From Flavisolibacter tropicus (lineage in GTDB: Bacteria; Bacteroidota; Bacteroidia; Chitinophagales; Chitinophagaceae): a stretch of 64,000 nucleotides of DNA. Below, in pieces: positions 1 to 9,634 of this stretch. Numbering within the stretch: the stretch's first letter is position 1; each line of letters begins with the position of its first letter. The position numbers and the translations under genes were made by a program. The stretch covers positions 4,791,501 through 4,855,500 of the forward strand of contig NZ_CP011390.1 of the NCBI RefSeq assembly GCF_001644645.1, given 5' to 3'. The notes beneath the pieces are model-generated. The model ran no database searches and had not been told where the DNA came from. It was given only the letters and a program-made list of their open reading frames with translations.

Positions 1-137
1 AGAGTAGTATTGGTATATATTTCATACGGTAAGTAATGAGGTCTAAATATAAGAGACCACTTCTGGCTGTACAATAATCATATTGGGTTATAGAATATTA
101 CTTTGGTGCTTTATTGCTTTTACTTGCTTCATCTCTA

Positions 138-566
138 TCAACCCTGAAAGCCATTCCGTTTATGACTGCCATCACAAAAAGGTTTGTTGCCTGAGCCTCC
201 ACAGCGACAAAGTGCTACTTTCTCTCTTTTTTCTTCCTGGCCGTCGGGAAGTTTGATCAGGAAAGATCCAGAGATCAGTAAAGGACCATTAGGTGTTACA
301 TGTATAGCAGTAGTCTCTGTTTGTGTAGGATCTAACGGTGTGGCTTCTGCGCCCGCGATTTCAATACTCAATGCGCCGCTTGGACATTTGCTTACTTGTT
401 CAATAATCATTTCACTGTTACTGCCTTCCATATTTACCCAAGGGCGTGCCTTTGGATTGAATACTTCCCCCAAGCCCTTCCAACAGTTAGTAGAATGCAT
501 GCAGAGTTTCGGCTTCCATACTACGGTGATCTCTCCATTGGTGTATTTTAATGTCTCTTTCGCCAT
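138..566 (-). CDS. CDGSH iron-sulfur protein with N-terminal divergent 4Fe-4S domain
   Basis: A 142-residue soluble protein with two metal-binding parts. The N-terminal half (about residues 5-70) has cysteines at about 22, 28 and 61 in the spacing of the divergent mono-cluster ferredoxin family (Fer4_19). The C-terminus carries a CDGSH motif, C120-x-C122-x8-C131-x3-H135, which in this family holds a 2Fe-2S cluster with three Cys and one His. Such two-domain proteins are presumed small electron carriers or cluster-transfer proteins; the partner is unknown. It has no signal peptide, so it is likely cytoplasmic. It is divergent from the endonuclease V gene. The domain assignment is firm and the role is not. 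Confidence 0.9.
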   Translation of the reverse strand: MAKETLKYTNGEITVVWKPKLCMHSTNCWKGLGEVFNPKARPWVNMEGSNSEMIIEQVSKCPSGALSIEIAGAEATPLDPTQTETTAIHVTPNGPLLISGSFLIKLPDGQEEKREKVALCRCGGSGNKPFCDGSHKRNGFQG

Positions 567-692
567 GATAACTTGTTCTTATGAAGGTACAATAATTCTC
601 TGCTCAACCTTGAGGCCTGTCAGGAGGGAATAAATGGTTGAACTGATCAATACAGGCATGAACTTTTTAGTCTTTATGAAGAACATTAAACT

Positions 693-1385
693 ATGGCAGG
701 CTTATACAATTCTATTTCAGTTTCCGAAGCGGCTGCACTTCAAAAAGAGATGCGTAACAAGCTCATCCTGGAAACACTTGAGAACTTTATGGTTCATACA
801 ATTGGTGGTGCCGATATTTCTTTCAACAAATATGAAACGACAGTGTATGCCGGCATCATTGTACTCAGCTTTCCAGACCTGCACCCGGTTGCCTATTCAC
901 TAGTGAAGACAGAGGTTACTTTTCCCTACGTTTCTGGTTATCTGGCATTCAGAGAAGCGCCGGCACTTATAGAGGCATGGGAGCAGCTGCCTCAAAAACC
1001 TGATGTATTGGTGGTAGACGGACATGGCATTGCACATCCCAGGCGCATGGGCATAGCCTCACATTTTGGTGTATTGACGGGGCAGCCAACGATAGGTTGT
1101 GCTAAGAAGATCTTGTTTGGTAAATACGAACCACCACTTGATGTGAGAGGTGCCTACAGTTACATTCATGATAAGGAAGATGTATTAGGGGCCGTATTAC
1201 GGACTCGTGAAAAGGTAAAACCAGTGTTTGTGTCGCCGGGGTATAAATTAAACCTACAGGATAGCATCAACATTATTCTACAGTGTATGGGCAAGTATCG
1301 TATACCGGAGCCGACGCGTAGGGCACATGAGCTGGTAAATGCCTTTAGAAGAGGGGAGTTGCAGGAAGGTTATATAAAGCTGTAA
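693..1385 (+). CDS. nfi: Endonuclease V (deoxyinosine repair)
   Basis: A 230-residue protein of normal length for endonuclease V, which cuts the second phosphodiester bond 3' of deoxyinosine to start repair of deaminated adenine. The expected acidic active-site residues are present: D41 in GGADIS, E88 in GYLAFREAP and D109 in VVDGHGIAHPRRMG, matching the D35/E89/D110 arrangement of the E. coli enzyme. The YVSG lesion-binding wedge precedes E88. It appears monocistronic. An overlapping frame from 634 has no family similarity and is rejected. Confidence 0.95.
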   Translation: MAGLYNSISVSEAAALQKEMRNKLILETLENFMVHTIGGADISFNKYETTVYAGIIVLSFPDLHPVAYSLVKTEVTFPYVSGYLAFREAPALIEAWEQLPQKPDVLVVDGHGIAHPRRMGIASHFGVLTGQPTIGCAKKILFGKYEPPLDVRGAYSYIHDKEDVLGAVLRTREKVKPVFVSPGYKLNLQDSINIILQCMGKYRIPEPTRRAHELVNAFRRGELQEGYIKL

Positions 1386-1393
1386 CATAAGCA

Positions 1394-1440
1394 TAAAAAA
1401 ACAGTTGGCAACATCGGGTAGTCCCCTGCTGCCAACTGTT
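1394..1440 (-). terminator. Rho-independent terminator of icd
   Basis: An 11-bp stem (1400-1410 with 1430-1440). On the minus strand it is followed by seven T residues (A run at 1394-1400). It lies 50 bp past the icd stop codon and could also stop readthrough from nfi. Confidence 0.65.
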
Positions 1441-1487
1441 ATCTATCAACGATTAACTATTAAGCCTTAACGGTTAACAGTCTTTTC

Positions 1488-2939
1488 TTATTGTCCTTGT
1501 GCCAGGCTGTAGCTGCGTTTATCACCCCACATATTCAATATCTCCAGTGAGCAAATTTTAAAGTCTGCACTCAGTGATACATACAAGCCAATGATGTCTT
1601 GTTGTGTCAATGCCTGGTTATTGATGCTTTCAAAGCGTAAGTTGAACTGGTTTACCAGGTTGGTAAACTTTGAACCAGTAGGCCACACCTGCGTACCGCG
1701 GTTAGAGACATTGATCAACTTGAACTTGGTACCGCCGTGATGTTGGCATTTCTGCGCAATAACATCCGGTTGTTCAATGCTTTCAATAAACATATCTACA
1801 CCAACAATCTTCTCTTCCTCAGCTTCTTTTGAGAACATCATTGGGTTTCTTTCCAAGTGACAAACAGCTGGTGTAATTGGTTTGTTAGGGATCATTGGTT
1901 TCATACCTTGTTGAGGTACGCGGCCAAAGTTGGCAATGATAGCGTTAGCAAACTCGGTTGTATTCACTGATGGCTTGCTTTTATCACCAAAGTCACCAGT
2001 ATGTACACCTGTCTCCAAAGTATACAACAGTGCGTTTTCAATAGTTGCAGCATTCTCTGTCAGTCCTAAGTGACGTAACATAGCAAGACCACTCAGTAGT
2101 AGTGCAGTGGGGTTAGCAATGTTCTTCCCAGCAATATCTGGCGCTGTGCCATGCACTGCTTCAAAGATGGAGATATGATCACCAATATTAGCAGAAGGGG
2201 CAAAGCCTAAACCGCCCACTAAGCCAGCACAGAGGTCAGAGATGATATCACCTTGCAGGTTGGTCAATACGATTACATCGTACTGCTCTGGCTTTACTAC
2301 TAACTGCATAGCCAAGTCATCTACAATCTTGTCGTCAGCATTCAATTCGGGAAATTCTTTCGCCACTTCGTAGAAGCACTCCAGGAACAAGCCATCGGTA
2401 AGCTTCATGATGTTAGCCTTATGACCGCAGGTAATGCGGCGAGCACCTTTTTGCTGTGCCATTTCAAAAGCATAACGGATCACCTGCATACTACCTGGAC
2501 GGGTGATGAAACGACGGCTCAGTGCCACATCGTGTGTAAGCATATGCTCAATACCACCATACGTGTCTTCAATATTCTCACGAACAATGGTAACGTCGAT
2601 AGGGATACCTGCTTTGGAGAAGACGGTGTCTACGCCGTGCAGTGTTTGAAATACGCGCTTATTGGCGTAAGTATTCCACGTTTTTCGTGCAGTAACATTC
2701 ACACTTTTTACCCCTTTACCTTTTGGGGTTTCCATGGGACCTTTGAACAAAATCCCCAGTTCTTCAATGGTGCGTTGTGCCTCTGGAGTCATACCATTAG
2801 AGAAGCCTTTATCAAACACCCATTTACCCATTTCTACATACTCATATTCTAAGTCTACCTGATTGGCTTTGAAGATGTTAAGAACAGCTTCCATAATTTC
2901 CGGACCTATACCATCGCCTTTAGCAACCGCTATTTTCAT
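1488..2939 (-). CDS. icd: NADP-type isocitrate dehydrogenase, long form
   Basis: A 483-residue cytoplasmic TCA-cycle enzyme that oxidatively decarboxylates isocitrate to 2-oxoglutarate. The N-terminus GDGIGPEIM and the dinucleotide and Mg-binding segment NLQGDIISDLCAGLVGG followed by FEAVHGTAPDIAGKNIANPTA are hallmarks of the isocitrate/isopropylmalate dehydrogenase family. The catalytic YGGIEH-type motif is at about residues 127-132. At 483 residues it is longer than the E. coli enzyme because of about 140 extra C-terminal residues, as in the long Thermus/Rickettsia-like IDH subfamily. Cofactor choice (NADP) is inferred from that subfamily. A -7-like box lies 23 bp upstream of the start. Confidence 0.92.
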   Translation of the reverse strand: MKIAVAKGDGIGPEIMEAVLNIFKANQVDLEYEYVEMGKWVFDKGFSNGMTPEAQRTIEELGILFKGPMETPKGKGVKSVNVTARKTWNTYANKRVFQTLHGVDTVFSKAGIPIDVTIVRENIEDTYGGIEHMLTHDVALSRRFITRPGSMQVIRYAFEMAQQKGARRITCGHKANIMKLTDGLFLECFYEVAKEFPELNADDKIVDDLAMQLVVKPEQYDVIVLTNLQGDIISDLCAGLVGGLGFAPSANIGDHISIFEAVHGTAPDIAGKNIANPTALLLSGLAMLRHLGLTENAATIENALLYTLETGVHTGDFGDKSKPSVNTTEFANAIIANFGRVPQQGMKPMIPNKPITPAVCHLERNPMMFSKEAEEEKIVGVDMFIESIEQPDVIAQKCQHHGGTKFKLINVSNRGTQVWPTGSKFTNLVNQFNLRFESINNQALTQQDIIGLYVSLSADFKICSLEILNMWGDKRSYSLAQGQ

Positions 2940-2961
2940 ATAGAGGGTTTTTTATGTTAGG

Positions 2962-2969
2962 CAAATTTA
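2962..2969 (-). promoter_or_regulatory. Bacteroidota -7 box (TAAATTTG) of icd
   Basis: On the minus strand this reads TAAATTTG, matching the Bacteroidota primary-sigma -7 consensus TAnnTTTG. It is 22 nt before the icd ATG. No convincing -33 TTG element was seen. Confidence 0.45.
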
Positions 2970-3051
2970 GGGGATGTGGAAAGGAATACCCGTAAAAAAG
3001 GATTTGAATATTATGGTAAGGACTTTGATTATTATAAATTAAAATTGTGGT

Positions 3052-3438
3052 ATGGTTAGTAAAATATCAGAAGGGGTGAAGATTAGCGTGGAGACTTTCT
3101 ACCAGCAAGATTATTCCAATCCGATCCAATCAGAATACATGTTTGCGTATCGCATTACTATAGAAAATCATAACGATTTCCCTGTGAAGCTGCACAGTCG
3201 TCATTGGTATATTTTCGATAGCGATGGTTCTTATAGAGAAGTGGAAGGAGAAGGTGTGGTAGGAATGCAGCCAACTATTGAGCCCGGCGACGAATATCAG
3301 TATGTGAGCGGTTGTAACCTTCATACAGAAATGGGACGTATGCACGGTGCTTACCAAATGGAGAACCTGCATAATAAACAGCTCTTTGAAGCAAACATTC
3401 CAGCTTTTGAAATGATAACACCGTTCAAGTATAATTAA
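3052..3438 (+). CDS. apaG: ApaG family protein (CO2+/Mg2+ efflux-associated)
   Basis: A 128-residue single-domain protein that matches ApaG over its full length: YRITIENHNDFPVKLHSRHWYIFDSDG, then VEGEGVVGMQPTIEPGDEYQYVSGC and a MHGAYQM segment. ApaG folds as a fibronectin-III-like beta sandwich. It was named from the apaH operon, but its biochemical role is unsettled. There is no signal peptide. It stands alone here, divergent from icd, with no apaH or ksgA nearby. Confidence 0.93.
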   Translation: MVSKISEGVKISVETFYQQDYSNPIQSEYMFAYRITIENHNDFPVKLHSRHWYIFDSDGSYREVEGEGVVGMQPTIEPGDEYQYVSGCNLHTEMGRMHGAYQMENLHNKQLFEANIPAFEMITPFKYN

Positions 3439-3442
3439 TTGG

Positions 3443-3585
3443 AACCGAGATTTGGGGAGATGGAAAGATTATAATGAAAAAGATAGTTTGAGCGATCAAC
3501 TTATTCATTATAGCCTAGAAGATAAACAAGTTATTTTAAACGTACCTGCTATCCTGTGCTCTTTCCCATCTCATAATCCAGGTTT
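3443..3585. repeat. Imperfect inverted repeat with a dispersed 20-nt motif
   Basis: The arm 3443-3468 and the arm 3560-3585 are imperfect reverse complements (AACC..GAGAT..GGAAAGA). The left arm contains a 20-nt motif (GAACCGAGATTTGGGGAGAT) that recurs with one mismatch at 25781-25800. No gene is seen in the 283-bp gap around it. Confidence 0.5.
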
Positions 3586-3721
3586 GTGAATAGAAACGTT
3601 TATCAAAAGGCTATTGTAGTTCATTTTTTAAAAGCCTTTACCAGAAGTACTCAGCAAGAGTGCTATTGTGGCCTTTGCTTAGCCAATTTTAACATTACAG
3701 TTTTGTTTGGTAACAGGCCTT

Positions 3722-5020
3722 CTATAAACTAAAATGTTCTTCCCTGCCATTTCTATACAAAACGGTCAATTGTCGTTTGTTGTCTATATGGTCAATCCTA
3801 TAACGTGTATTAGTCAGTTCTTTTGACAGAAAGAAGTTAGGCTCTATGCTAATGAGCTCATACTGGCTTTGATCTGCTTTTCGCTCCATAAACAATTTTG
3901 TGCCTTTTGCTACTATTTTGTATTCTCCAAAGTCTCCTGTCAATTGCCCTGCTTGTACAGAATTCAGTACTAACGGTGATAAGTTTGCTTTGATATCATC
4001 GGCTATCCATTTTAACAGACGTTGCTCTTCTTTACTAGTGGACTTTGTAATTTTCTGATTGATTAATTCCAAATGGGATATTAACAACGCTTGTTCTGAC
4101 TCAGTCGGTTTATCTGGAACAACGCCTACGCCTTCCCAATTTGATTGTGTAACTGTATTAATAACATGTCCAAATGGAATAAAAAGAGATAAGGTGACTC
4201 CATCTTTAAATTGATAAAAAGGGATAGGACGGCCAGGGTTAGCTCCGCCTTTTGTAGTATCACCAACCACTGTAACACGGTTTAAATGTTTAAGATCATA
4301 TACGAATTCTTCAGCAGAGGAAAATGTCACATCGCTGGTAAGTATATAAACTGGCCGGTTTAAATAACGGGGACCATCTAATTTTTTAAAAGTATAAATA
4401 CTATCAATATTGCCATCTTTCCACTTGTAGGTAATCAGGTGTATAGAAGTTTCTGGTAAAAGATAACTACTAACAAGTCTTGAATAAGTACCGCCACCGT
4501 TTTTACGCAAATCAATAATCAGTGCATCTGTATTCTTAACGAAGCTAAAGACTGCTGCCATCAGACTTTTATCAGTTTCAAAATCACCAAAACTAGTCAG
4601 CTTTAAATAGCCAATATTGCCAGGTAAAACTTCTACTGCCGGTAACCCTTCATTCAGGTAGGAGGGGTTTTTTAGGTACATCGGCACCGCCTCTTTTTTC
4701 GTAGTGGTTGTATTAACAGCAGGCTTTTGATAAGTAATGCGGATGTGCTTGTCTTTAGTAGTAGCATATATATCCTCCTCAATTGTCTTAAAGAGTCGGT
4801 CAAGTGTTGGTGCATTATTATACCGTCCTGCTTTTTCTGCAGCATCTAATCGCTGGATGGTAGCTGGAACAGTTTCCTGGAAATAATAATTGGTTTGCAA
4901 TTGCTCTTTGATTCCCTTTAAAAGGGCCATCCTTTCTTCTGCTGTTGGAAGGCTTTGTGCAAAAGATTGTAGGCTGGCAACTACTAATAAGCAGTTGAAA
5001 AGAATTGTTTTGGTGTACAT
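3722..5020 (-). CDS. Secreted S41 family peptidase (IRBP-like)
   Basis: A 432-residue protein with a Sec signal peptide ending near SFAQS. Residues about 22-90 resemble the helical N-terminal domain of interphotoreceptor-retinoid-binding-protein-like S41 peptidases. The catalytic core follows: a strand region IGYLKLTSFGDF, LIIDLRKNGGG, then TSDVTFSSAEEFVYDLK carrying the presumed nucleophile serine, and VVGDTTKGGANPG. No PDZ domain is apparent, unlike classic CtpA. The C-terminal 80 residues form a small beta-rich module. It is probably periplasmic or surface-associated, substrate unknown. It is separated from gldB by a terminator. Confidence 0.85.
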   Translation of the reverse strand: MYTKTILFNCLLVVASLQSFAQSLPTAEERMALLKGIKEQLQTNYYFQETVPATIQRLDAAEKAGRYNNAPTLDRLFKTIEEDIYATTKDKHIRITYQKPAVNTTTTKKEAVPMYLKNPSYLNEGLPAVEVLPGNIGYLKLTSFGDFETDKSLMAAVFSFVKNTDALIIDLRKNGGGTYSRLVSSYLLPETSIHLITYKWKDGNIDSIYTFKKLDGPRYLNRPVYILTSDVTFSSAEEFVYDLKHLNRVTVVGDTTKGGANPGRPIPFYQFKDGVTLSLFIPFGHVINTVTQSNWEGVGVVPDKPTESEQALLISHLELINQKITKSTSKEEQRLLKWIADDIKANLSPLVLNSVQAGQLTGDFGEYKIVAKGTKLFMERKADQSQYELISIEPNFFLSKELTNTRYRIDHIDNKRQLTVLYRNGREEHFSL

Positions 5021-5112
5021 AGTATTGGTTTACCAAGGCAAGTTAAGCGAAGTAGCATCTAATCTTAACCTATTGGGATGAGTGGGAATCAGTTAAAAAC
5101 ACAAATATTGCA

Positions 5113-5135
5113 AAAGGCCCTGCTTAAGGGCCTTT
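5113..5135 (-). terminator. Terminator downstream of gldB
   Basis: A perfect 9-bp stem AAAGGCCCT/AGGGCCTTT with a 5-nt loop, 28 bp after the gldB stop. The minus-strand tail is TTTTG, so the T-tract is short. Confidence 0.55.
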
Positions 5136-5162
5136 CAATAGAGTGGATGTAAATTTCTGCCA

Positions 5163-6176
5163 CTACTTCGGTCTATACTTACTCTGCTCAAAAATTTCAC
5201 GTGCAGGCTTAGCTAATACTTCTTGCAGGCTAAGCTCATCATGGGCGTCAGCATATTTCTGCACAATGCGCCAGCCAATCCATTGGCCAATGTTACCAGG
5301 AGAGGCTTCGGGCATGTTTTGCGTAAAAGGAGCTTCGCCAATATAGGTTTGGATAACGTGCGGTTCAATAGAATAGGGATTTTCGTTTTTCAAAATATAC
5401 CCCCAAATATTGCCTTCATTTTCTTTGCTCCAATCCAGTTGCTTTTGCGTGTAACCTGTTTTCACGCTGTCTGCTGCATCGGGCAACAGATGATCTAATA
5501 AATACCAGGCCTTTCCTTTTTCTACCATTTGTTCTATTAGTGGCCTGCCAACACTTTGGTCAGGATAGATATCATCGGCAATAGCCTTAATAGCATTCGG
5601 CACTATGTATTCCTTATCAAAACGGCGGGAAATGTACGTTGGGTACATCTGTTGAATAGGCTCTTCCTGATATACGGAAAAGTTCTTGCCTGCAAACTGT
5701 TGCAAGCCTATGCCCAGGTAATCGGGAGTAATAACAGCACCCGGTACATCTAGTGGACCTACAAAAGTGATCACACGTGGCAGTTTATAGTTGGGATAAT
5801 AATACTTTACATATTTGAAGGACTGGGTAAGATCCTCAGTAAGCCAGTTTAGGTTTTTGTATTTGAGCTGTAAACTATCGTTAATGGGTTTATAGCTACC
5901 GTACACTTGGCGGATAATTGAAAACGCAGTGGTGTCCATAGGATTTACCTGTAAAATATCGCGCATGAACACAGGGTAGAATGCTGGAAAGCCATTGCGT
6001 AAGTCAACCAGTCCGTTTCTCAGGTTATTGGTATCTATCTTAAAAAAAGCCTGCTCAAAGCGTTCCACTTGTACGTTTTCTACCTTGATGCCAGAAACAT
6101 CTGGCTTCTTTTTACCAGAATTACAAGCTCCAAGAGTAAGTAATGTTATAGCTAGTATGAAGTATTTCATAGTCAC
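5163..6176 (-). CDS. gldB: Gliding motility lipoprotein GldB
   Basis: A 337-residue lipoprotein with lipobox LGAC (C18). The downstream sequence matches GldB: FEQAFFKIDT, the LRNGFPAFYPVFMRDIL block, the central FVGPLDVPGAVITPDYLGIGLQQFAG and NIGQWIGWRIVQKYA. GldB is needed for gliding and type IX secretion in Flavobacterium and is distantly related to DUF2268 putative proteases, but no HExxH motif is visible here. It is divergent from nadE, a neighbour often seen with gldB/gldC in Bacteroidota. gldC was not found beside it. Its presence fits the T9SS cargo protein at 54.7 kb. Confidence 0.9.
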   Translation of the reverse strand: MTMKYFILAITLLTLGACNSGKKKPDVSGIKVENVQVERFEQAFFKIDTNNLRNGLVDLRNGFPAFYPVFMRDILQVNPMDTTAFSIIRQVYGSYKPINDSLQLKYKNLNWLTEDLTQSFKYVKYYYPNYKLPRVITFVGPLDVPGAVITPDYLGIGLQQFAGKNFSVYQEEPIQQMYPTYISRRFDKEYIVPNAIKAIADDIYPDQSVGRPLIEQMVEKGKAWYLLDHLLPDAADSVKTGYTQKQLDWSKENEGNIWGYILKNENPYSIEPHVIQTYIGEAPFTQNMPEASPGNIGQWIGWRIVQKYADAHDELSLQEVLAKPAREIFEQSKYRPK

Positions 6177-6383
6177 GCAAATAAACGCAGATTTGATTAC
6201 TTTATTCTTAAAACCAAATGTTGAGATTTTTTAATATAGGATAAAGCATTATCATTTCGAGACTATTCACTAGTATTGATTAACTCCTTTATTCCTTTGC
6301 CTCTTGGCGCCTTTGCGTGAAACTCAATCATCCGCGTTTATCTGCGAAATCTGTGGGCACAAAAACTGCAGGCACAAATCCAA

Positions 6384-6391
6384 TAACTTTG
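6384..6391 (+). promoter_or_regulatory. -7 box (TAACTTTG) of nadE
   Basis: A perfect match to TAnnTTTG ending 4 nt before the nadE ATG. If active, transcription would start at or just inside the start codon, implying a leaderless or near-leaderless mRNA. No clear -33 TTG is seen. Confidence 0.45.
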
Positions 6392-6395
6392 TTCT

Positions 6396-8096
6396 ATGAA
6401 GATTTTCTTAGCCCAACAGAATTACCATATTGGAAACTTCGAAGCCAATGCTCAAAAGATAATAGATGGAATTAGCAAGGCTAAAGAGGCCGGAGCCGAC
6501 TTGATCATGTTCCCAGAGTTGTCTATTTGCGGTTACCCTCCCCGTGATTTTGTAGAGTTTAAAGACTTTATCGATCAGTGTTACAAAACAATTGACCGGG
6601 TAAAGGAACATGCCGATACGATAGGTGTACTGTTGGGCAGCCCGGCATATAACCCTCAAAAAGAGGGGAAGGATCTGTTCAACGCTGCCTTCTTGTTGTA
6701 TGAAAAAGAAATCAAAGCCGAGATCCATAAAACCCTGTTGCCGACTTACGATGTGTTTGACGAGTACCGCTATTTTGAACCGGCCTTTGAATGGCGTTGT
6801 ATAGACTTCAAGGGTAAAAAGCTGGCTGTTACCATTTGTGAAGATATCTGGAACCTGGGTGATAACCCGCTATATCGTGTTACGCCAATGGAGCATTTGA
6901 TAAAAGAGAATCCAGATGTGATGCTCAATATATCGGCCTCACCTTACAACTATGCGGCAGATACCGTGCGGAAAAGCATTATTGAAGCACACGTAGCCAA
7001 GTACAGCATACCTATGTTGTATTGCAATACGGTGGGCGCGCAAACGGAAGTGATCTTTGATGGCGGTAGCTTGGTTTACGATATCAATGGCCAGTTGATA
7101 AAAGAGATGAAATATTTTGAAGAAGACTATGCCATTGTTGACCTGGAGCTCCTTACGCAAAAGAAAGACATGCCTGCCGTTGCGCATAAATACTATTACT
7201 CTGCGAATGAAGTAGGTAGGGATACGGATACGCTGGATTACCTTACCGATGAAAAGAGTATTTCTGAAATTCATCAGGCCTTGCTGCTAGGTATACGTGA
7301 TTACTTTGGAAAGATGGGCTTTAAGAAAGCAATTCTGGGTGCCAGCGGCGGTATTGACAGTGCGGTAGTACAAGCCCTGGCTGTTGAAGCATTAGGAAAA
7401 GAGAATGTGCATGTGTTGCTGATGCCTTCAGAATATTCAAGCGAGCACTCCATTAGTGATGCTGAGGAGTTAAGTAAGAATTTAGACAACCGCTACGATA
7501 TCGTACCTATTAAAGATGTATACAATCAGTTTCTCTCCACATTAAAGCCTTTGTTTAAAGATTTGCCCTTCAGCTTGGCAGAGGAAAATATTCAAAGCCG
7601 TTCCCGCGGCAATCTGTTAATGGCTGTAGCTAACAAGTTTGGATACATCTTACTTAATACTTCCAATAAAAGTGAGCTAGCTGCTGGTTACGGTACCCTG
7701 TATGGTGATATGGCCGGTGGTATCAGTGTGCTGGGCGACCTGTATAAAATGCAGGTATATGCTCTGGCCAAGTATATCAATCGTGAAAAAGAAATTATTC
7801 CCAATAATATTATAACTAAGGCGCCCTCAGCAGAATTGAGGCCCGGACAAAAGGATAGCGACAGCCTGCCTGATTACCATATTCTGGATCGGATCTTATA
7901 CCAATATATTGAGCTGCGCCAAGGCCCTAAAGAGATCATTTCCTCTGGCTATGATGCTGCGTTGGTAAACCGGATTTTGAAACTGGTAAACACTGCCGAA
8001 TACAAACGCAATCAATTTTGCCCAATCATACGTGTCAGCAGTAAAGCCTTTGGTGTAGGTCGTCGTCTGCCTATTGTGGCTAAATACCTGTCCTGA
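6396..8096 (+). CDS. nadE: Glutamine-dependent NAD+ synthetase
   Basis: A 566-residue two-domain enzyme making NAD+ from deamido-NAD+, ATP and glutamine. The N-terminal nitrilase-type glutaminase has the full triad E41 (FPELS), K112 (HKTLLP) and C148 (VTICEDIW). The C-terminal ATP pyrophosphatase domain has the P-loop SGGIDS at 317-322 and the TSNKSELAAGYGT block. The start is supported by the conserved MKIFLAQQNYHIG. It is divergent from gldB. Confidence 0.96.
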   Translation: MKIFLAQQNYHIGNFEANAQKIIDGISKAKEAGADLIMFPELSICGYPPRDFVEFKDFIDQCYKTIDRVKEHADTIGVLLGSPAYNPQKEGKDLFNAAFLLYEKEIKAEIHKTLLPTYDVFDEYRYFEPAFEWRCIDFKGKKLAVTICEDIWNLGDNPLYRVTPMEHLIKENPDVMLNISASPYNYAADTVRKSIIEAHVAKYSIPMLYCNTVGAQTEVIFDGGSLVYDINGQLIKEMKYFEEDYAIVDLELLTQKKDMPAVAHKYYYSANEVGRDTDTLDYLTDEKSISEIHQALLLGIRDYFGKMGFKKAILGASGGIDSAVVQALAVEALGKENVHVLLMPSEYSSEHSISDAEELSKNLDNRYDIVPIKDVYNQFLSTLKPLFKDLPFSLAEENIQSRSRGNLLMAVANKFGYILLNTSNKSELAAGYGTLYGDMAGGISVLGDLYKMQVYALAKYINREKEIIPNNIITKAPSAELRPGQKDSDSLPDYHILDRILYQYIELRQGPKEIISSGYDAALVNRILKLVNTAEYKRNQFCPIIRVSSKAFGVGRRLPIVAKYLS

Positions 8097-8545
8097 TTTC
8101 GGACAAAAGAAGTCATAGTAACACCTTTTTCCTGAGCAAATCGATGTTAGGCTAGGTTATACTTAATTATGGGTATAACTCTAGCTTATTCCTGTAAATG
8201 TTCTGACCAACTCCGTAACATTACGGAGTTGGTCAGAAAAATACCAGACGTATGTAAAGCTTATTTGGGATTAGGGCATAAGATGGGAAGCGCATAAGAA
8301 AGTGCAATTCCTATCCGTGTACTGATGTCTTTAAGAATATATGCTTATTAAAGTGAATGAGTAATCCTGTTAATCCCACCAATCCATTCCATCCACGGCC
8401 CGGATTTTTTATACTACTTATTACTAAACAACCGTTAACTCTTAAGAAGTTATTAGTAAACTCTGCAATTAGTAGGCCATTTTTTAAAAAGAGGCAGACA
8501 ATTTGCTAATAGCAGTTCGTATTTTCAATTACCTAAACCCTAAAT
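8097..8545. other. 449-bp intergenic region
   Basis: No gene is supported. It contains the perfect hairpin at 8201-8238 and a TAATCCC/AATCC-rich stretch near 8370 similar to one near 31580. The moxR promoter is presumably in the last 100 bp, but no consensus box was recognised. Confidence 0.6.
8201..8238. repeat. REP-like palindrome, 18-bp perfect arms
   Basis: Two perfect 18-nt arms (8201-8218, 8221-8238) separated by only 2 nt, built on GACCAACTCCGTA. A degenerate copy with an 11-bp stem lies at 44706-44731, and a half motif TCTGACCAACTC is at 34489-34500. The recurrence points to a dispersed repeat family rather than a simple terminator; no T-tract follows. Confidence 0.7.
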
Positions 8546-9547
8546 ATGTACAGGACAGCCGAAGATATCCGTCAACTCAATGATAAAATAAGCTACGCAG
8601 GCAGGTTTATAGATGTATTACGTAAAGAAGTAGGTAAGGTCATTATTGGTCAGAACTATATGTTGGACCGCTTATTAATCGGTTTGCTCAGCAACGGGCA
8701 CGTATTGTTGGAAGGGGTACCCGGACTGGCAAAGACTTTGACGATCAAATCGCTTTCCCAGGCTGTACACGCTAAGTTTAGTCGTATTCAGTTTACTCCC
8801 GATCTTTTACCGGCCGACGTGATCGGTACCATGATCTATAACCAGCAGCGCAATGAATTCATTGTGCGCAAGGGGCCCATCTTTACCAATTTTGTGCTGG
8901 CCGATGAAATTAACCGTGCTCCAGCCAAAGTGCAGAGTGCCTTATTGGAAGCCATGCAGGAACGCCAGGTAACCATTGGTGATAATACGTATAAGCTGGA
9001 CGATCCCTTCTTAGTACTGGCTACACAAAACCCACTGGAGCAAGAAGGTACCTATCCCTTGCCGGAAGCCCAGGTAGACCGTTTCTTGATGAAGGTTATA
9101 GTGGGGTATCCTACAAGAGATGAAGAGCAGCTCATTATTCGCCAGGCTGTGCAAGGCTTGTCTATGCCGGTGATAAATCCTGTAGTATCATTACAAGAAA
9201 TCATTACTGCCCGCCAAATGGTGCGCGATATATATTTAGATGAAAAAGTAGAAGGTTACATCTTGGATATTGTATTTGCTACCCGTAAGCCCGATCAGTA
9301 TGGCCTGGATAAATTAAAACCTATTATATCCTACGGTTCATCTCCCCGTGGTAGTATTAACCTGGCAATAGCTGCCAAGGCGCAAGCGTTTTTGAATAGG
9401 CGAGGGTATGTAGTACCGGAAGATGTGCGTGCTATTGCAGATGATGTATTACGTCACCGTATTGGATTGACGTATGAAGCGGAAGCCGAAAGCATAACCA
9501 CTGAAGATGTTATTGCACATATTATCAAGAAGATCAATTTGCCGTAG
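8546..9547 (+). CDS. MoxR family AAA+ ATPase
   Basis: A 333-residue cytoplasmic AAA+ ATPase of the MoxR type: Walker A GVPGLAKT at 57-64, Walker B FVLADEINRAP near 120-128, the LLEAMQERQVT pre-sensor loop, and sensor ATQNP. MoxR proteins act as chaperones or remodellers with VWA-domain partners. Here the first gene of a moxR-DUF58-BatD-BatA operon supports that pairing. Spacing to the DUF58 gene is widened to 448 bp by a small inserted gene. Confidence 0.93.
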   Translation: MYRTAEDIRQLNDKISYAGRFIDVLRKEVGKVIIGQNYMLDRLLIGLLSNGHVLLEGVPGLAKTLTIKSLSQAVHAKFSRIQFTPDLLPADVIGTMIYNQQRNEFIVRKGPIFTNFVLADEINRAPAKVQSALLEAMQERQVTIGDNTYKLDDPFLVLATQNPLEQEGTYPLPEAQVDRFLMKVIVGYPTRDEEQLIIRQAVQGLSMPVINPVVSLQEIITARQMVRDIYLDEKVEGYILDIVFATRKPDQYGLDKLKPIISYGSSPRGSINLAIAAKAQAFLNRRGYVVPEDVRAIADDVLRHRIGLTYEAEAESITTEDVIAHIIKKINLP

Positions 9548-9634
9548 AGAAGATGACAGAGGATAGTTGTAAGTTGGCAGGAAAAACTAACTGCAATGAC
9601 AAACTATCAAAATCTGGACGCTTAGAAAAAGAGT